From Dicyema japonicum (Eukaryota > Dicyemida > Rhombozoa > Dicyemidae): a stretch of 64,000 bases of DNA. Each line of letters starts with the position of its first letter. Within the stretch, counting starts at the first letter, position 1. Under the pieces are notes generated by a model. The model was not told the origin of the DNA. It searched no databases and saw nothing but the letters and a program-made list of their open reading frames with translations. Shown piece after piece: positions 46,290 through 57,309 of the stretch. The stretch is from NCBI GenBank assembly GCA_011109175.1, contig RDEW01000063.1, positions 162,965 through 226,964 on the forward strand. The letters are read 5' to 3'. The position numbers were made by a program, and so were the translations under genes.

Positions 46290-46840
46290 CATCAACCATC
46301 ATTAAAGTTAACATATTTGATAATTTCCATTAACTATTTTACTAATTGTTGTTGTGGTTTATTAATTAGTATGGTAGATTCATAAATTATAGATATTGGA
46401 TCAATAAGAATCTACAGATATATATTTTCTTATTTTAAATTTATCACATAGTTAACGATTAGCAAGAAAGATTTCATTTTGAGACTGGATTTGGTCAAAT
46501 ATTGAGAAAGGTGAGTCACATTACGTCACCTTACTTAGGCCACAAAAGCACGTATTTAGTGTATAACCAGAAGCTCATGTTGAACTCCCGCAACCACTGG
46601 TTATACGGATTATGGGTCAATGATTCGTTAAAGAGTATTTTGTTCCAAAAGTCTTTCTTCCTCTAACTTTAAGTACTTTTCTTGGCTATCTTCGATCTTT
46701 ATGTTATTTATTTAGCAAAGTATGGATGCTTGAATCGAATGCGTAAGAGTTTATTATTTATTTGATTAACCCATGATAACAGGGTAAAATTAAAAAAATT
46801 AAGCACTACCGCGTTGCCATAAGCACGTAAAATACCTAGG
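46290..46840. other. 3' flank of ZYG11-like gene; no gene seen
   Basis: AT-rich and duplicated at 55504-56070. Contains ggtgagtcacat and caccttacttaggccac, non-coding. The block cgcgttgccataagcacgta (about 46810) resembles 37788 (cgcgttaccagtaaacac), upstream of another RLE-type LINE end. Confidence 0.4.
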
Positions 46841-46849
46841 GTTTCGCTT

Positions 46850-47130
46850 GTGCAGAACACATACTTTATTTAAGTAAAAAACAGTTATTATAACTAATCG
46901 TAGAGGGAGAACCAAGGAATGCTCTTCACTTCTTTGTTTTTTTTTTCTTTTCTTGTGTTTATGTCCTTTTGACTACCCAGTTCCGCAATGAATCTTCACT
47001 GATGACTCGTCAAGCCCTTTCCGCATCGTATATGGTGGAACCTTCCACCAGGTGAACAGCAGCGAGAATCGAACCCGTGACCTAAGCCACTTTAGCCCGT
47101 CACCTAACCACTATGCCACCTGGCTAACTG
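46850..47130 (-). repeat. tRNA-derived SINE, copy 2
   Basis: Reading the minus strand from 47130: ttagccaggtggcatagtgg (A box), then ggtcacgggttcgattctcg (B box), then body (ggttccaccatatacgatgc, tgacgagtcatcagtgaag), then an A-rich stretch with aacaaagaagtgaagagc and a conserved end near 46860. This is the best-preserved copy with unit 2's. It lies directly 5' of an RLE-type LINE remnant in both units. Confidence 0.75.
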
Positions 47131-47159
47131 GTTAAATAAAAAGGAAAAAGTTTCCAACT

Positions 47160-48088
47160 ATGTCGTACGTTGGACGATTCATTTCCTGCACATCTGTTTT
47201 CACTTACGGCCTGCAAACCTTTGGTCAAAGGATTCTAGACTCCCTACCCGAATTCTCAATTGACCAAGACATAATCCACGCACGAGAAGCCTGGAATGCC
47301 ACCAATTTCCCCATGTCTCCTTCACAAGACTGCCAGCGAAACCTGGACAATTTATTATGTTGGAATTCATTTGGAATCCTACTGGAATCAGTCAATCAGC
47401 ACCGACGTGCTTGTTTGCTTTCGGGGGCTTTCCCTGAGAGCGGATCTTGGCTAAACGCCATCCCCAATGGAGTTATAGGAACCTTTACTGGATGATGAAT
47501 GCGTTAGAAGTGCTATCTCTCTGCGGCTGGGACTAAAAGTATATTTACCTCACCCGTGCTGATGTGGTATTCTGATAGACTGCTATGGCCTGCATTCTCT
47601 TGCCTGCAAGATGTGCGATGGTAGATCCCCAAGGCACAAGGCTCTGAATGAGATTGTCAAGAAAGCTTTGGATGTCGCTGGATACTCGGCCATTTTTGAA
47701 CCGGTCGGGTTATGCAGAAATGACGGGAAACGACCGGACGGACCATATTTCCCTTTGAAACCGGGAAACCACTTGTTTGGGGCGAGACATGTACAGACAC
47801 GTTCTCCCCGAACAATCTTCACGAGTGCGATTCAAGGTCCTGCTTTTCAGCCGTCAAGACGGAAAAGGCCAATCTTGAAAAATACGTAGACCTTCCCGAT
47901 AATGTCAAATTTGTTCTTTTTGCTATGGAGAATTCCGGATCCTACTCCTCCTCTACACTCGAGTTTTTCGGACGTCTTGGAAACTGGATCACCTAATGCA
48001 CTGGAGATCTCCGTGAACACCGCTGGCTAATTGAGCGAATTTTGCTCGCAAGGAACAGCCGCGCAGTTAAGGCGGAAACTAACTAACT
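47160..48088 (+). mobile_element. RLE-type LINE C-terminal part, unit 1
   Basis: Plus-strand order: SRPEFSIDQDII-like lead, CQRNLDNLLCWNSFGILLES (47320), SWLNAIPNGVIG, then a shift, a Cys/His stretch, then CDGRSPRHKALNEIVKKALD, EPVGLCRNDGKRPDGPYF (47680-47760; R-P-D of the nuclease-like block), another shift into WGETCTDTFSPN and finally WLIERILLARNSRAVKAETN-stop. This is the same domain order as at 25.6-26.2 kb. The RT is absent. Several frameshifts; inactive. Confidence 0.65.
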
Positions 48089-48094
48089 TATGTT

Positions 48095-48910
48095 TTGACC
48101 AAAATAAAAAACTTCAGATAAAAAAAGTAATTCAGACTGTTAATGGAGTTGTCGAGTCTAGTGGAGACAGTAATCAAATGTAGCCTGCCTCATTGGACAA
48201 GGTTTTAGCTCCTAATTTTATCTTGAGAATATTTCATCCAGTGTTCTCTGGGATTTGGCTGCCCTTAAGGATCTTCTCTGTTCCTCAGTGACTTGTCCTT
48301 AATGGAGACAGAGGCTGTCTCCGTTCCTGCCACTCTTGGATGGCTGACAGTTTCATGAGATGGACATCGTCCAGAAGCTTATAGTACCATTGGCATGATA
48401 AATTATCGGAAGATAGGATTTAATGATTCCGTTTTTATTTCAAGACATCAAGCGACGATTTTAAACACCTTTTATTAATCGCAGCTAATATAGTTTTTGA
48501 TGTGTTAGCAAAGAGTCCCTGATCAAAGTTGACCTCCAGAATATTCGGTTTTTAGTCTAACTATTAATAAAAAAGGGACAACTTGAACTATGCCACGTGG
48601 CGCCAAAGTTAATGTGATGTAATGTGGTTTCTTGAATTGAAGCTTTTTATTTGTTTCTTCTGTTCCACCTATTCACTTTTGGATAGGGAGCTTAAATTGT
48701 TAGCGTATGTATGTTGTCCACCATCTCTGTGGAGACAGATATAATCCTAAATTAAATCCAAAAAGGACTACGAGTCAACAACCGTCCAGAGGAGTTTTCC
48801 CTGTAGGCTTTTCCATGAAGTTGGATCATGCAAAGACTTCTGTGAAAGGCTGGGATTACCTGAATTTTTTCATACTTGTTTTGTTGGGGGTCTTCTAATT
48901 CAATAAATTT
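48095..48910. other. duplicated non-coding stretch
   Basis: Matches 57310-58120. Frames such as 48707-48898 differ between the two copies by indels and stops, so they are not conserved as proteins. Contains the LINE-leader-like block (48590-48670) also seen at 18.5 kb. Confidence 0.4.
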
Positions 48911-48914
48911 AAAT

Positions 48915-49444
48915 TTAAGGATTCTTGGCTCGATTCAGAGCTGTCTTATGTACGTGGTAACCAATGTGACAGAATTTTATTTCTGATGTTGAGCCTCTTC
49001 TTGGAGAGCCACAGTTTCTGCTTTTCGAGCATTTTTTTGACGGACTGAGTAGCTGATTGAATGTTTTTTCTCTTCCTGGAAAGAATAATGTTGTTGTCGC
49101 AGGAGACGACGAGATAATTCTCATTGCTGGTTTGAGGCATTTCGTTTATGCAGAGGTTGGATTGTTGAACCTTTGTGTAGGGCAATCGTGATCCCTGCTC
49201 TCCTCGATTTTTCGAGAAGCAAGATAAAACGTTTTTTGTATGCAGTGTAATACCATTCTTCCAGTCCATAAAGGAGTAATGGAATGATCGTACGTGAAAA
49301 AATAAATGAAAACATATCCGTTTCGAGTCTCAATTTCCTCATACACAAGATCGGATAATGGGTTTTTATCCTTTTGAGTTTAAAATCGCACAACGTGCTC
49401 CCAGATTTTGCAAAAGCTGTTCCGAGATACTTCAGGGAGCTCAC
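48915..49444 (-). mobile_element. LINE C-terminal region, unit 1
   Basis: Minus-strand pieces SSLKYLGTAFAKSGSTLCDF, IIPLLLYGLEEWYYTAYKKR and RKRKNIQSATQSVKKMLEKQ. The first two are nearly identical to 41.45-41.75 kb; the last lies beyond that copy's end. Relative to unit 2 about 230 bp near 49163 is deleted, joining RRAGITIALHKG directly to downstream DNA. Confidence 0.6.
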
Positions 49445-49449
49445 GATGT

Positions 49450-50765
49450 TGATTCAACAGTCGCTTTGAACCTTATCAGCGACTAATTTATAGTGGATCA
49501 TCTCGGCTTTTCTAGAATTTTCTCGACTCGTAGGGATAGCAGAACAATTCTTCAAGACAGAGAAAAGTATTCCACCGAATCTTGAGCTTTCACTAGGCAG
49601 CATCACATTACTTCAGAATCCTCACATCGAATGCATTTCTGATTTTACCTCTTCTCCATTTGGTGAATTGAAAAATTCGACCGTTCTTTCCTGGGACATA
49701 TCTGCGTCTGTGATCAAACCTCCGGAAATTATGTCCAAGGAGTATATAATTCACAAGGTTGTGGAAAATAATTGTATTTCCACGTGGACAATCCACCACT
49801 AAGGTTTTTCCACCACTATGACGTAAGATCTCCTGTCTCGGTGCATGATGTTTTCGTAGGACAGAAAATTCTTTTATCCAGCTTTAAACTTCCATCCTAG
49901 GCAACTCCTAGAAAAAGCAATAAATTTGTTTCTGTATAGTCAAGATCTCTCTAATTAAGGCGTTGGATCCATAATGTCTACACCAGGCTGTCAAAAACGC
50001 GGGCACAAAGGATTATTTTACAGTCGACGACATTGAGGCGGACTTCGTCATTATAATGAAACCACCAGAGGAAAGCAGTGGATTTCTGTCAGTGCCGTCA
50101 AATTGATAGGCCGCGGTTATGAGCGTTCTACGTGGTCAGACATTCTCAGCTTAAACTTTACATTCCCAGAGAAACGATGCTGTCATAAAAAGTGCTTGCA
50201 TCCAAGTATTTAGCGGAGCACCTTGCACGTAGCTTCCGTCGATTAGATGATACTCAAATTGTCTCATTTATTGGCGATAATGTTAACAAATTTTAAAACA
50301 ATACTAAATTTTATCTTGGTGCCGGTTATTATGTTGTCTTTATAAAGCACTGCGCAAACTGAACCATTTAGAATGACATCTGCTAAGAAGAGCACCTGGC
50401 TTTTGGGATACCTTCCTGAAAAGATTATAAATTTCAGAAAGTTTTCAACAAGGATTATCGCAGTGTTCGGTTTCGCCTATAGTTGTTTTCTTCCACAAAA
50501 TAATCTTATGCGGCCCCTGGAGCTATTTGAGTTTGACATGAATGGTCTGCACAACGTCCAATCTTAAAGTGGCCCCTATTTTTTCCCCGATCTCCCTTCT
50601 GATATAATACGGAATCATCGCTGTCTTTTCCAACCGCATTCCGATAGTTCATAAAAGGCTGTAACACGGAAACACGGACATTTATTGGTAATCGCGGGTA
50701 TTGACTTTTATCACTCAGTCATATAATCTAGATAACATCATCAGTTCTCCCAATCTCCATATTAA
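49450..50765. other. duplicated stretch of uncertain nature
   Basis: Matches 58880-60480 with many indels. Frames at 49608-49799 (minus) and 50373-50567 (plus) are not kept open in unit 2. Probably decayed LINE sequence between the ORF pieces on either side. Confidence 0.35.
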
Positions 50766-50769
50766 TATT

Positions 50770-51400
50770 TTACTGTTGGTGGATATGGGTGCTCCCAGTA
50801 TACTGTAAAACAGTTGAGTATTCCGTTATAAATGAAGGGGAGACAAGGAAAACTATAAGTTTATCTCCGCCAGATGGAGAATGATGATTAACCTTCTTAG
50901 AAGTTTGCACTTCAAATCTCACAGTCGATAGAATTTTTAAATAACGTTGATCTATCCCCCATCCGTCTACAGAGTGAAGTTTAAAATTTCTTTTTGACTC
51001 CTCCGTTTTCTGGTATTTTCCATAGATGAACTTCACATTTTGAGAGTTTTGTAGAGTCTCGTAGGTCCACTGCATCATTTCACTTTTGTGCAGAACAATA
51101 TACAAAGTTCTTATAGCATTTGATAGCAGACCTTCCTAACCATTCGGTATCTATAGTGGGCCCTCCAATCTCGAGTCCAAAGCGTACGAGGGACGTAGCT
51201 TCCGTTTTCGAGCTGATGACCAGCGCAAAGCGTTTTCCAGTCAGATTGCGCTTACTCCAAGGTCTTGTACAGTTACTACCAGTCTAGATAGTGAAACCTC
51301 CTATTACTGGAAACTGGCCCTTTGTGGTCTCTAACCCGGCTTTGATATCATTTTTATCTCATTTTGTGCCCACGAATAGAGTATTTCATCCCTAAAAAAC
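50770..51400 (-). mobile_element. LINE ORF1-like and endonuclease-end pieces, unit 1
   Basis: Minus-strand order: WSKRNLTGKRFALVISSKTE, then ATSLVRFGLEIGG (51260-51150), which resembles ILINSQPEATSLMRCGFFIG of the zinc-knuckle ORF1 at 9.9 kb. Then 51105-50770 with VQTSKKVNHHSPSGGDKLIV and FLVSPSFITEYS, related to TPKEDNHFSPYGGDKLGVFL at 43.2 kb (endonuclease end). A second, diverged member of the same LINE group. Confidence 0.5.
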
Positions 51401-51477
51401 GGTGATGCAGACCAACCATGCATTCGAAGACTTTTGTACATCCTTCCCATTTTTGACGCAGCTGTTGAGTCCTTCAC

Positions 51478-52500
51478 TCTCCCCACTTAAGGAGTTCTCT
51501 GGCTACCTTGGTTTAATCAAAATTTTTTCAGCGGACGGTAAGTCTGCTGCCTCATTGGTGGTGGCCATGTAAAGTTGTTCCCATATTGGAAATTATAGTC
51601 ATAGCATATTATAATTTCGTCATTTCGGTAGTTTGGATAACTTCCTTGTACTGCTTAAAGTCAGAGACAGCCACACGGTCAAAAATGTCTTTTATAATTT
51701 TTTTTTTCTAAATAAATGCTGTTTTCCCTGACAATGGTTTGTAACAAGTCTTCTTTGCTATGACATCATCGTCCTCATCAAATATCTTTTTATGCTGTGT
51801 CTCAAAAAACTAGAGATATTTCTTTTTCAGCATAGTATGTGCCATCCGGTTTCTTGAGCACAATCTTGTTTGATTGACTCTGGGTTCCTCATTCTTCGTA
51901 TAACTTCCAAAGAAGGATTCTGTTTGTTTAGCTTCCGTAGTTGAGAGTTCCACTTATTCTCATTCCAACTTTTAAATTTTTCCGACAACTGCTTTTGTAG
52001 TTCGCCAATTTTTTGAGGGTAAGCGGTCCGGCATCTCCTCAGTTTAGTTCTTAGATTATTTCTTTTCAACACAATTTTCTTGATGTGCCATGGACTAGGG
52101 ACAGTATTATCGTTTCTTGAGTATATTTTTCTAGCAAAGTTATCCAGATTGTATAATATCAGATCCGTTACTCGTTTACTTGTTTTATCAATTTGTTTTA
52201 TACGAGTCTTGGCTCGGTATGCCCTAACATCAATTCCTTTGCAATGAACATCCTATAGTGATTCCAGTTTAGATTCTTGGTATCGTAACCGACAAAGACT
52301 CCAGGTTCATTAATAATTTTCAAATCCACGGATATTAGCAATGGAATGTAGTCACTGACCGGAAGAGTAATTGGTACGTCGGCGTATTCTGAAATAGTAG
52401 GGGAAATCAAGAAGACACCAAGCTTGTCACCCCCGTAGGGAAAAAATGGTTATCCTCTTTCGGTGTAAGGACTTTTACTCTTAGGCTTTTTTGGATATAA
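51478..52500 (-). mobile_element. LINE pieces, unit 2 (internally deleted copy)
   Basis: 51478-51710 equals 40585-40812; 51715-52140 and 52290-52500 equal 42623-43065 and 43070-43290. Minus-strand frames 52410-52198 (ISEYADVPITLPVSDYIPLL) and 52072-51827 (LKRNNLRTKLRR, KFKSWNENKWNSQLRKLNKQ) correspond to the endonuclease end and linker. The RT core is deleted. Confidence 0.6.
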
Positions 52501-52751
52501 TTTAGAATTATATATGTCTCCACCAGAGATGGTGAACCAGATGAAATACGATAACAATTCAAGCTCCCTCAACTAAAAAAAGAGGAGAACAGAAGAAACA
52601 AACAAAAAGACTCACTAATGACATTCTCACAACACATTGAAGAATTCTTGATAAAAGGGCTCGGAATTGAATGTATTGGAAGTAATTATAAAGAATAAGT
52701 TCCTTCCCTCCTATTGACTGCATATCCAGACCGTACAAAAAATTAATAAGC

Positions 52752-53072
52752 ATGTCCATCATGGAAGTTTGCGATATACTCATCCAAACGCAACAAACTA
52801 AATACAATAAGACAGAGCTACATGTTAGCATCCCACTTTATATGAGAACATGGAGAATTAATATAAGAGAGTTTTACGGAAATTATTCTGAACTGAAAGT
52901 TAAAAATGGAACCCAACTTACGTTGATTTATATTGACAAAATTGTGATAGAGAGTAAGTTCATGAGATATTACACAGCCCAACCTCCATCGATAAAGATT
53001 CTTCATTTATTTAAATAATTTATATATAATATAGATCCTAACAAATTTGGTCGCAAAAAGAAGATGAGTTGA
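52752..53072 (+). CDS. small conserved two-exon gene, unit 2 copy (79 aa)
   Basis: I do not recognise the family. Exon 1 is 52752-52953, then an 81-nt intron with canonical gtaagt donor and atatag acceptor (52954-53034), and exon 2 is 53035-53072. Joined length is 240 nt, that is 79 codons and a stop. The protein shows HVSIPLYMRTWRINIREFYG, then YSELKVKNGTQLTLIYIDKI and a strongly basic end (FGRKKKMS). It has no signal peptide or membrane span. Without splicing the frame still runs on to 53018. It lies 135 bp upstream of the ZYG11-like gene, on the same strand, in all three copies. A second in-frame Met (residue 4) could be the start. Confidence 0.5.
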
Positions 53073-53206
53073 AAGCCACGTTGAACCGATTACTAGGTAT
53101 AACATCTTTGAAATCGAAAAGATTATTTCTTTATTATAAATAATATAATACAAATTTATAAATTCAAATAAAAAATTAAATTAAATTTATATTAAGGTCA
53201 TCAATT

Positions 53207-55503
53207 ATGGAAACACCTTCATTATATGCATTATGCATCAATAATATTCGAACGAACGTTATAGAACAAAAATATATAAAATTAAGCGATAAATCTAAGA
53301 AAATGATTTCCAAAAGAACTCTTAACGAATTGAAATATTTGATTCCTCACTCTAAGAGAGATCTACTTTTTAAAGATTCATTTTTAAATAAAATTTCAGA
53401 TGTAGTGCAGAAAGACATTTTTTGCATTCAGTTGACTAATCAAAATGTTGACATTAAGAAGGTTGTTAACATGATTCAAGTTTATCCAAATTTATCAAAT
53501 ATTACAATAAGAAGGATTGTTTCATCAGAAAAGAATCCTGAACTACCGTATTTATCAAATAACGTTAAATCATTCACACTCTGTAAGTACGATGACCCAG
53601 ATTTGCTAAATCAGTTATTTATGACTGGATTTAGAAAAATAAAGTATCTCACCCTCGTTGGACTCGGTGATAAAACCAAAATTAACAGTACATTGAAAAT
53701 AATAGAAAAACTGGAACGCATAAATTTTCACGATGTTTTTATTTTCCAATTTTGATAATTTTATTTCAACCCTAAACAGTCCAGAGTCTCTGAGGTAGAT
53801 TCTCTCTCAATTTTAGACATTTTATACATACAAGTTATTTTCGCTGCAATGGATGTGACAGTAATTTCTATTTTTTTTTCAAAAAAGCCAAGAACCTTAC
53901 TTACGTAAATTTATCTGGATGTTTTATTAAAAAAAGAAAACTAAAAAAGTTAACAAAGTTATTGATTTTAATAATCTTAGCAAAATTAAAAAAATGGGAT
54001 TTAAAAAATTTCAAGATGGGAAAATTTTACATTTCAGTAAAAATATAACCGATTCTGTATTTATATTAAAGAATATAGAATGATTCGGAATCAAATTTAA
54101 ATAACTTAGTAAGATCTGCACTTCGTTTAAATAACATTGATCTACTGGCGGGTTTTTTTGAGTCGATTGTTAGTTTTAAATTTAAAATTGAAAATAAATT
54201 ATTAAAACCATTTTTGAGAGTATTTTAAAATATAAATTTAGCTTCTCCGTCGCTTTTTATATGATTGTAAATATCTGTATTATATTTCAATTCTGTAATT
54301 TAATATTTTAATTTCAGGGATATTCTAACTAACATAATCATAAATCAACCAATTTCATATGCTGATACTTGGTATAAGTAGATTTCATCCATAGCTTTAT
54401 TTTTGATATTTTTCTTGACATTATTACGTATGAAAATATGTGTGATATAATACGATCTTTTTATTGTAAGTTTTTGGCTGATTTTAAACCGTGGAAGATA
54501 TCTATTTTTGTTAGTTAATTCTTATTTTTAGCTTCCTGCACTTTCAATTGTGTTAATAAAACTTCACTACTGGAAAAATGATTTTTATCGTCATCCTCGT
54601 TGTGTTGTAAAAAAATTGAGTATCAATCTTATGGCCTATCTTGGCTATTCTGAAGGACTTGTCAAAGTTCAAAGAACAATAAATTTTTAGTCATGCCTTG
54701 AACAGTTTAAAAAAGATGACAAAAATAATATACTCCGTTTTAGTTTGTTGAAGTGTCTTCTAGGTATTTAAAATATATTTTTGTAGACGAAAATGAAAAG
54801 AATGTGAATTTGTTTCTCCATAGTGGAATTTATTATATTTATATTTTTTCGACAGATTTTCTGTGTCTACCCATGAAGACAATTATATATTAATTCTTTT
54901 ATTTAAAATTGTAGAAAATATGGCTAAATCCTCAAACACCAGATATTTAATAAGGACGCATCGTCTACTAGATCTTATATTGTAATATTTTTGTTTATTG
55001 AAAAGGGAAATTGAATACTCAAACCGTTATACTGATGTCACCTATTTTTTATATAGATGTATCTGCCAGATATTATGTGATCCAAATGATATTTTTCCTA
55101 CTTTTTTGAATTCTGATTTTAGTGATTTGAATCCACGTGAACACATTCTAGAAAAAATTGTTCAGTTTATAAAAAAGCTTAATTATCCAATCACCAGTAA
55201 AATCAGAGATACGATAATTTCTTTTGATTTAGATATGAGGTATTTCCTAGGTATTTCCTAAGGTCAATGGAATCAACGATAAATTTATTAAATGTGAACA
55301 CAGATGAACGAATTTGGCTTTGGGCTGTGTGGGAATGTGCCAATCTAACATCATTGTATCATAATTCCTTAATTATGGACATGTTTGTTTCTCATAACAT
55401 TATTATGAAAATTGAGACTGTATGTTTACTATCCAATATGAAAGAGATCCATGACTATGCTGAGTTTTTTAAAAGAATATACAATGTTGTTTTTATAATT
55501 TAG
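53207..55503 (+). CDS. ZYG11-like protein, unit 2 copy, about ten tiny introns
   Basis: Same gene as 43987-46284. Exon 1 is 53207-53794. Introns: 53795-53816 (22 nt), 54057-54078 (22), 54220-54241 (22), 54295-54317 (23), 54372-54394 (23), 54466-54531 (66), 54667-54690 (24), 54764-54786 (23), 54982-55005 (24), 55240-55262 (23). Joins stay open and line up with the family, for example HFSKNITDS-NDSESTLNNL, SLLTCLL-DENEKNVNLF and RLLDLIL-EIEYSNRYTDV. The last exon carries RIWLWAVWECANLTSLYHNS. An extra T at about 53744 (attttccaa) shifts exon 1 near its end, and one more base shifts around 54460. The region 54840-54900 has an unresolved join. Expected protein about 650-700 aa, close to ZYG11B (about 740). 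Confidence 0.8.
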
Positions 55504-56084
55504 AATTACATCAACCATCATTAAAGTTAACATATTTGATAATTTCCATTAACTATTTTACTAATTGTTGTTGTGGTTTATTAATTAGTATGGTAGATTC
55601 ATAAATTATAGATATTGGAATGATTAAGAATCTACAGATATATATTTTCTTATTTTAAATTTATCACATAGTTAACGATTAGCAAGAAAGATTTCATTTT
55701 GAGGCTGGATTTGGTCAAATATTGAGAAAGGTGAGTCACATGACGTCACCTTACTTAGGCCACAAAAGCACGTATTTAGCGTATAATCAGAAGCTCATGT
55801 TGAACTCCCGCGACCCCTGGTTATACGTATTATAAGTCAATGATTCTTTAAAGAGTATTTTGTTCCAAAAGTCTTTTTTCCTATAACTTTAAGTACTCTT
55901 CTTGGCTATCTTCGATCTTTATGTTATTTATTTAGCAAAGAATGGATGCTTGAATCGAATGCGTAAAAGTTTATTATTTATTTGATTAACCCATGATAAC
56001 GGGTAAAATTAAAAAAATTAAACACTACCGCGTTGCCATAAGCACGTAAAATGCCTAGGGTTTCGCTTGTGCAGAACACATATT

Positions 56085-56345
56085 TTATTTAAGTAAAAAA
56101 CAGTTATTATAACTAATCGTAGAGGGAGAACCAAGGAATGCTCTTCACTTCTTTGTTTTTTTTTCTTTTTCTTGTGTTTATGTCCTTTTGACTACCCAGT
56201 TCCGCAATGAATCTTCACTGATGACTCGTCAAGCCCTTTCCGCATCGTATATGGTGGAACCTTCCACCAGGTGAACAGCAGCGAGAATCGAACCCGTGAC
56301 CTAAGCCACTTTAGCCCGACACCTAACCACTATGCCACCTGGCTA
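56085..56345 (-). repeat. tRNA-derived SINE, copy 3 (unit 2)
   Basis: Duplicate of the SINE at 46850-47130, with the same A box (tggcatagtggttaggtg) and B box (gggttcgattctc), differing by a few substitutions and a shorter T run near 56160. Confidence 0.75.
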
Positions 56346-56388
56346 ACTGGTTAAATAAAAAGGAAAAAGTTTCCAACTATGTCGTACG

Positions 56389-57308
56389 TTGGACGATTCA
56401 TTTCCTGCACATCTGTTTTCACTTACGGCCTGCAAACCTTTGGTCAGAAGGATTCTACACTCCCTACCCGAATTCTCAATTGACCAAGACATAATCCACG
56501 CACGAGAAGCCTGGAATGCCACCAACCTCCCCATGTTTCCTTCACAAGACTGCCAGCGAAACCTGGACAATTTATTATGTTGGAATTCATTTGGACTCCT
56601 ACTGGAATCAGCCAATCAACACCGACGTGCTTGTTTGCTTTCGGGGGCTTCCCCTGAGAGCGGATCTTGGCTAAACGCCATCCCCAATGGAGTTATAGGA
56701 ACCTTTACTGGATGATGAATGCGTTAGAAGTGCTATCTCTCTGCGGCTGGGACTAAAAGTATATTTACCTCACCCGTGCTGATGTGGTATTCTGATAGAC
56801 TGCTATGGCCTGCATTCTCTTGCCTGCAAGATGTGCGCTGGTAGATCCCCAAGACACAAGGCTCTGAATGAGATTGTCAAGAAAGCTTTGGATGTCGCTG
56901 GATACTCGGCCATTTTTGAACCGGTCGGGTTATGCAGAAATGACGGGAAACGACCGGACGGACCATATTTCCTTTTGAAACCGGGAAACCACTTGTTTGG
57001 GGCGAGACATGTACAGACACGTTCTCCCCGAACAATCTTCACGAGTACGCTTCAAGGTCCTGCTTTTCAGCCGTCAAGACGGAAAAGGCCAATCTTGAAA
57101 AATACGTCGACCTTCCCGATAATGTCAAATTTGTTAGTTTTGCTATGGAGACTTCCGGATCCTACTCCTCCTCTACACTCGAGTTTTTCGGACGTCTTGG
57201 AAACTGGATCACCTAATGCACTGGAGATCTCCGTGAACACCGCTGGCTAATTGAGCGAATTTTGCTCGCAAGGAACAGCCGCGCAGTTAAGGCGGAAACT
57301 AACTAACT
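56389..57308 (+). mobile_element. RLE-type LINE C-terminal part, unit 2
   Basis: Duplicate of 47160-48088. Shows QDCQRNLDNLLCWNSFGLLL, SGSWLNAIPNGVIG, CAGRSPRHKALNEIVKKALD (Ala where unit 1 has Asp; relatives have S-A-G-R) and EPVGLCRNDGKRPDG. An extra base near 56445 changes the frame of the N-terminal piece. Ends in the same KAETN-stop at about 57304. Confidence 0.65.
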
Positions 57309-57309
57309 T

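Larger units (their letters stand above)
40584..51477. repeat. tandem segmental duplication, unit 1
   Basis: The left edge (ctctccccacttaagg, 40585) and right edge (gttgagtccttcac, 51477) are defined by the junction with unit 2. The contents match unit 2 gene for gene. Relative to unit 2 it keeps about 1.8 kb (40815-42620) that unit 2 lacks, and lacks about 230 bp (near 49163) and about 290 bp (near 50500) that unit 2 has. Confidence 0.85.

Noticed and set aside
54840-54900. Attempt to place one more tiny intron in the ZYG11-like gene
   Set aside because: Candidate ends (gtgg...acag or gtgtct...tgtag) do not join the flanking frames in both copies; left unresolved rather than forced.
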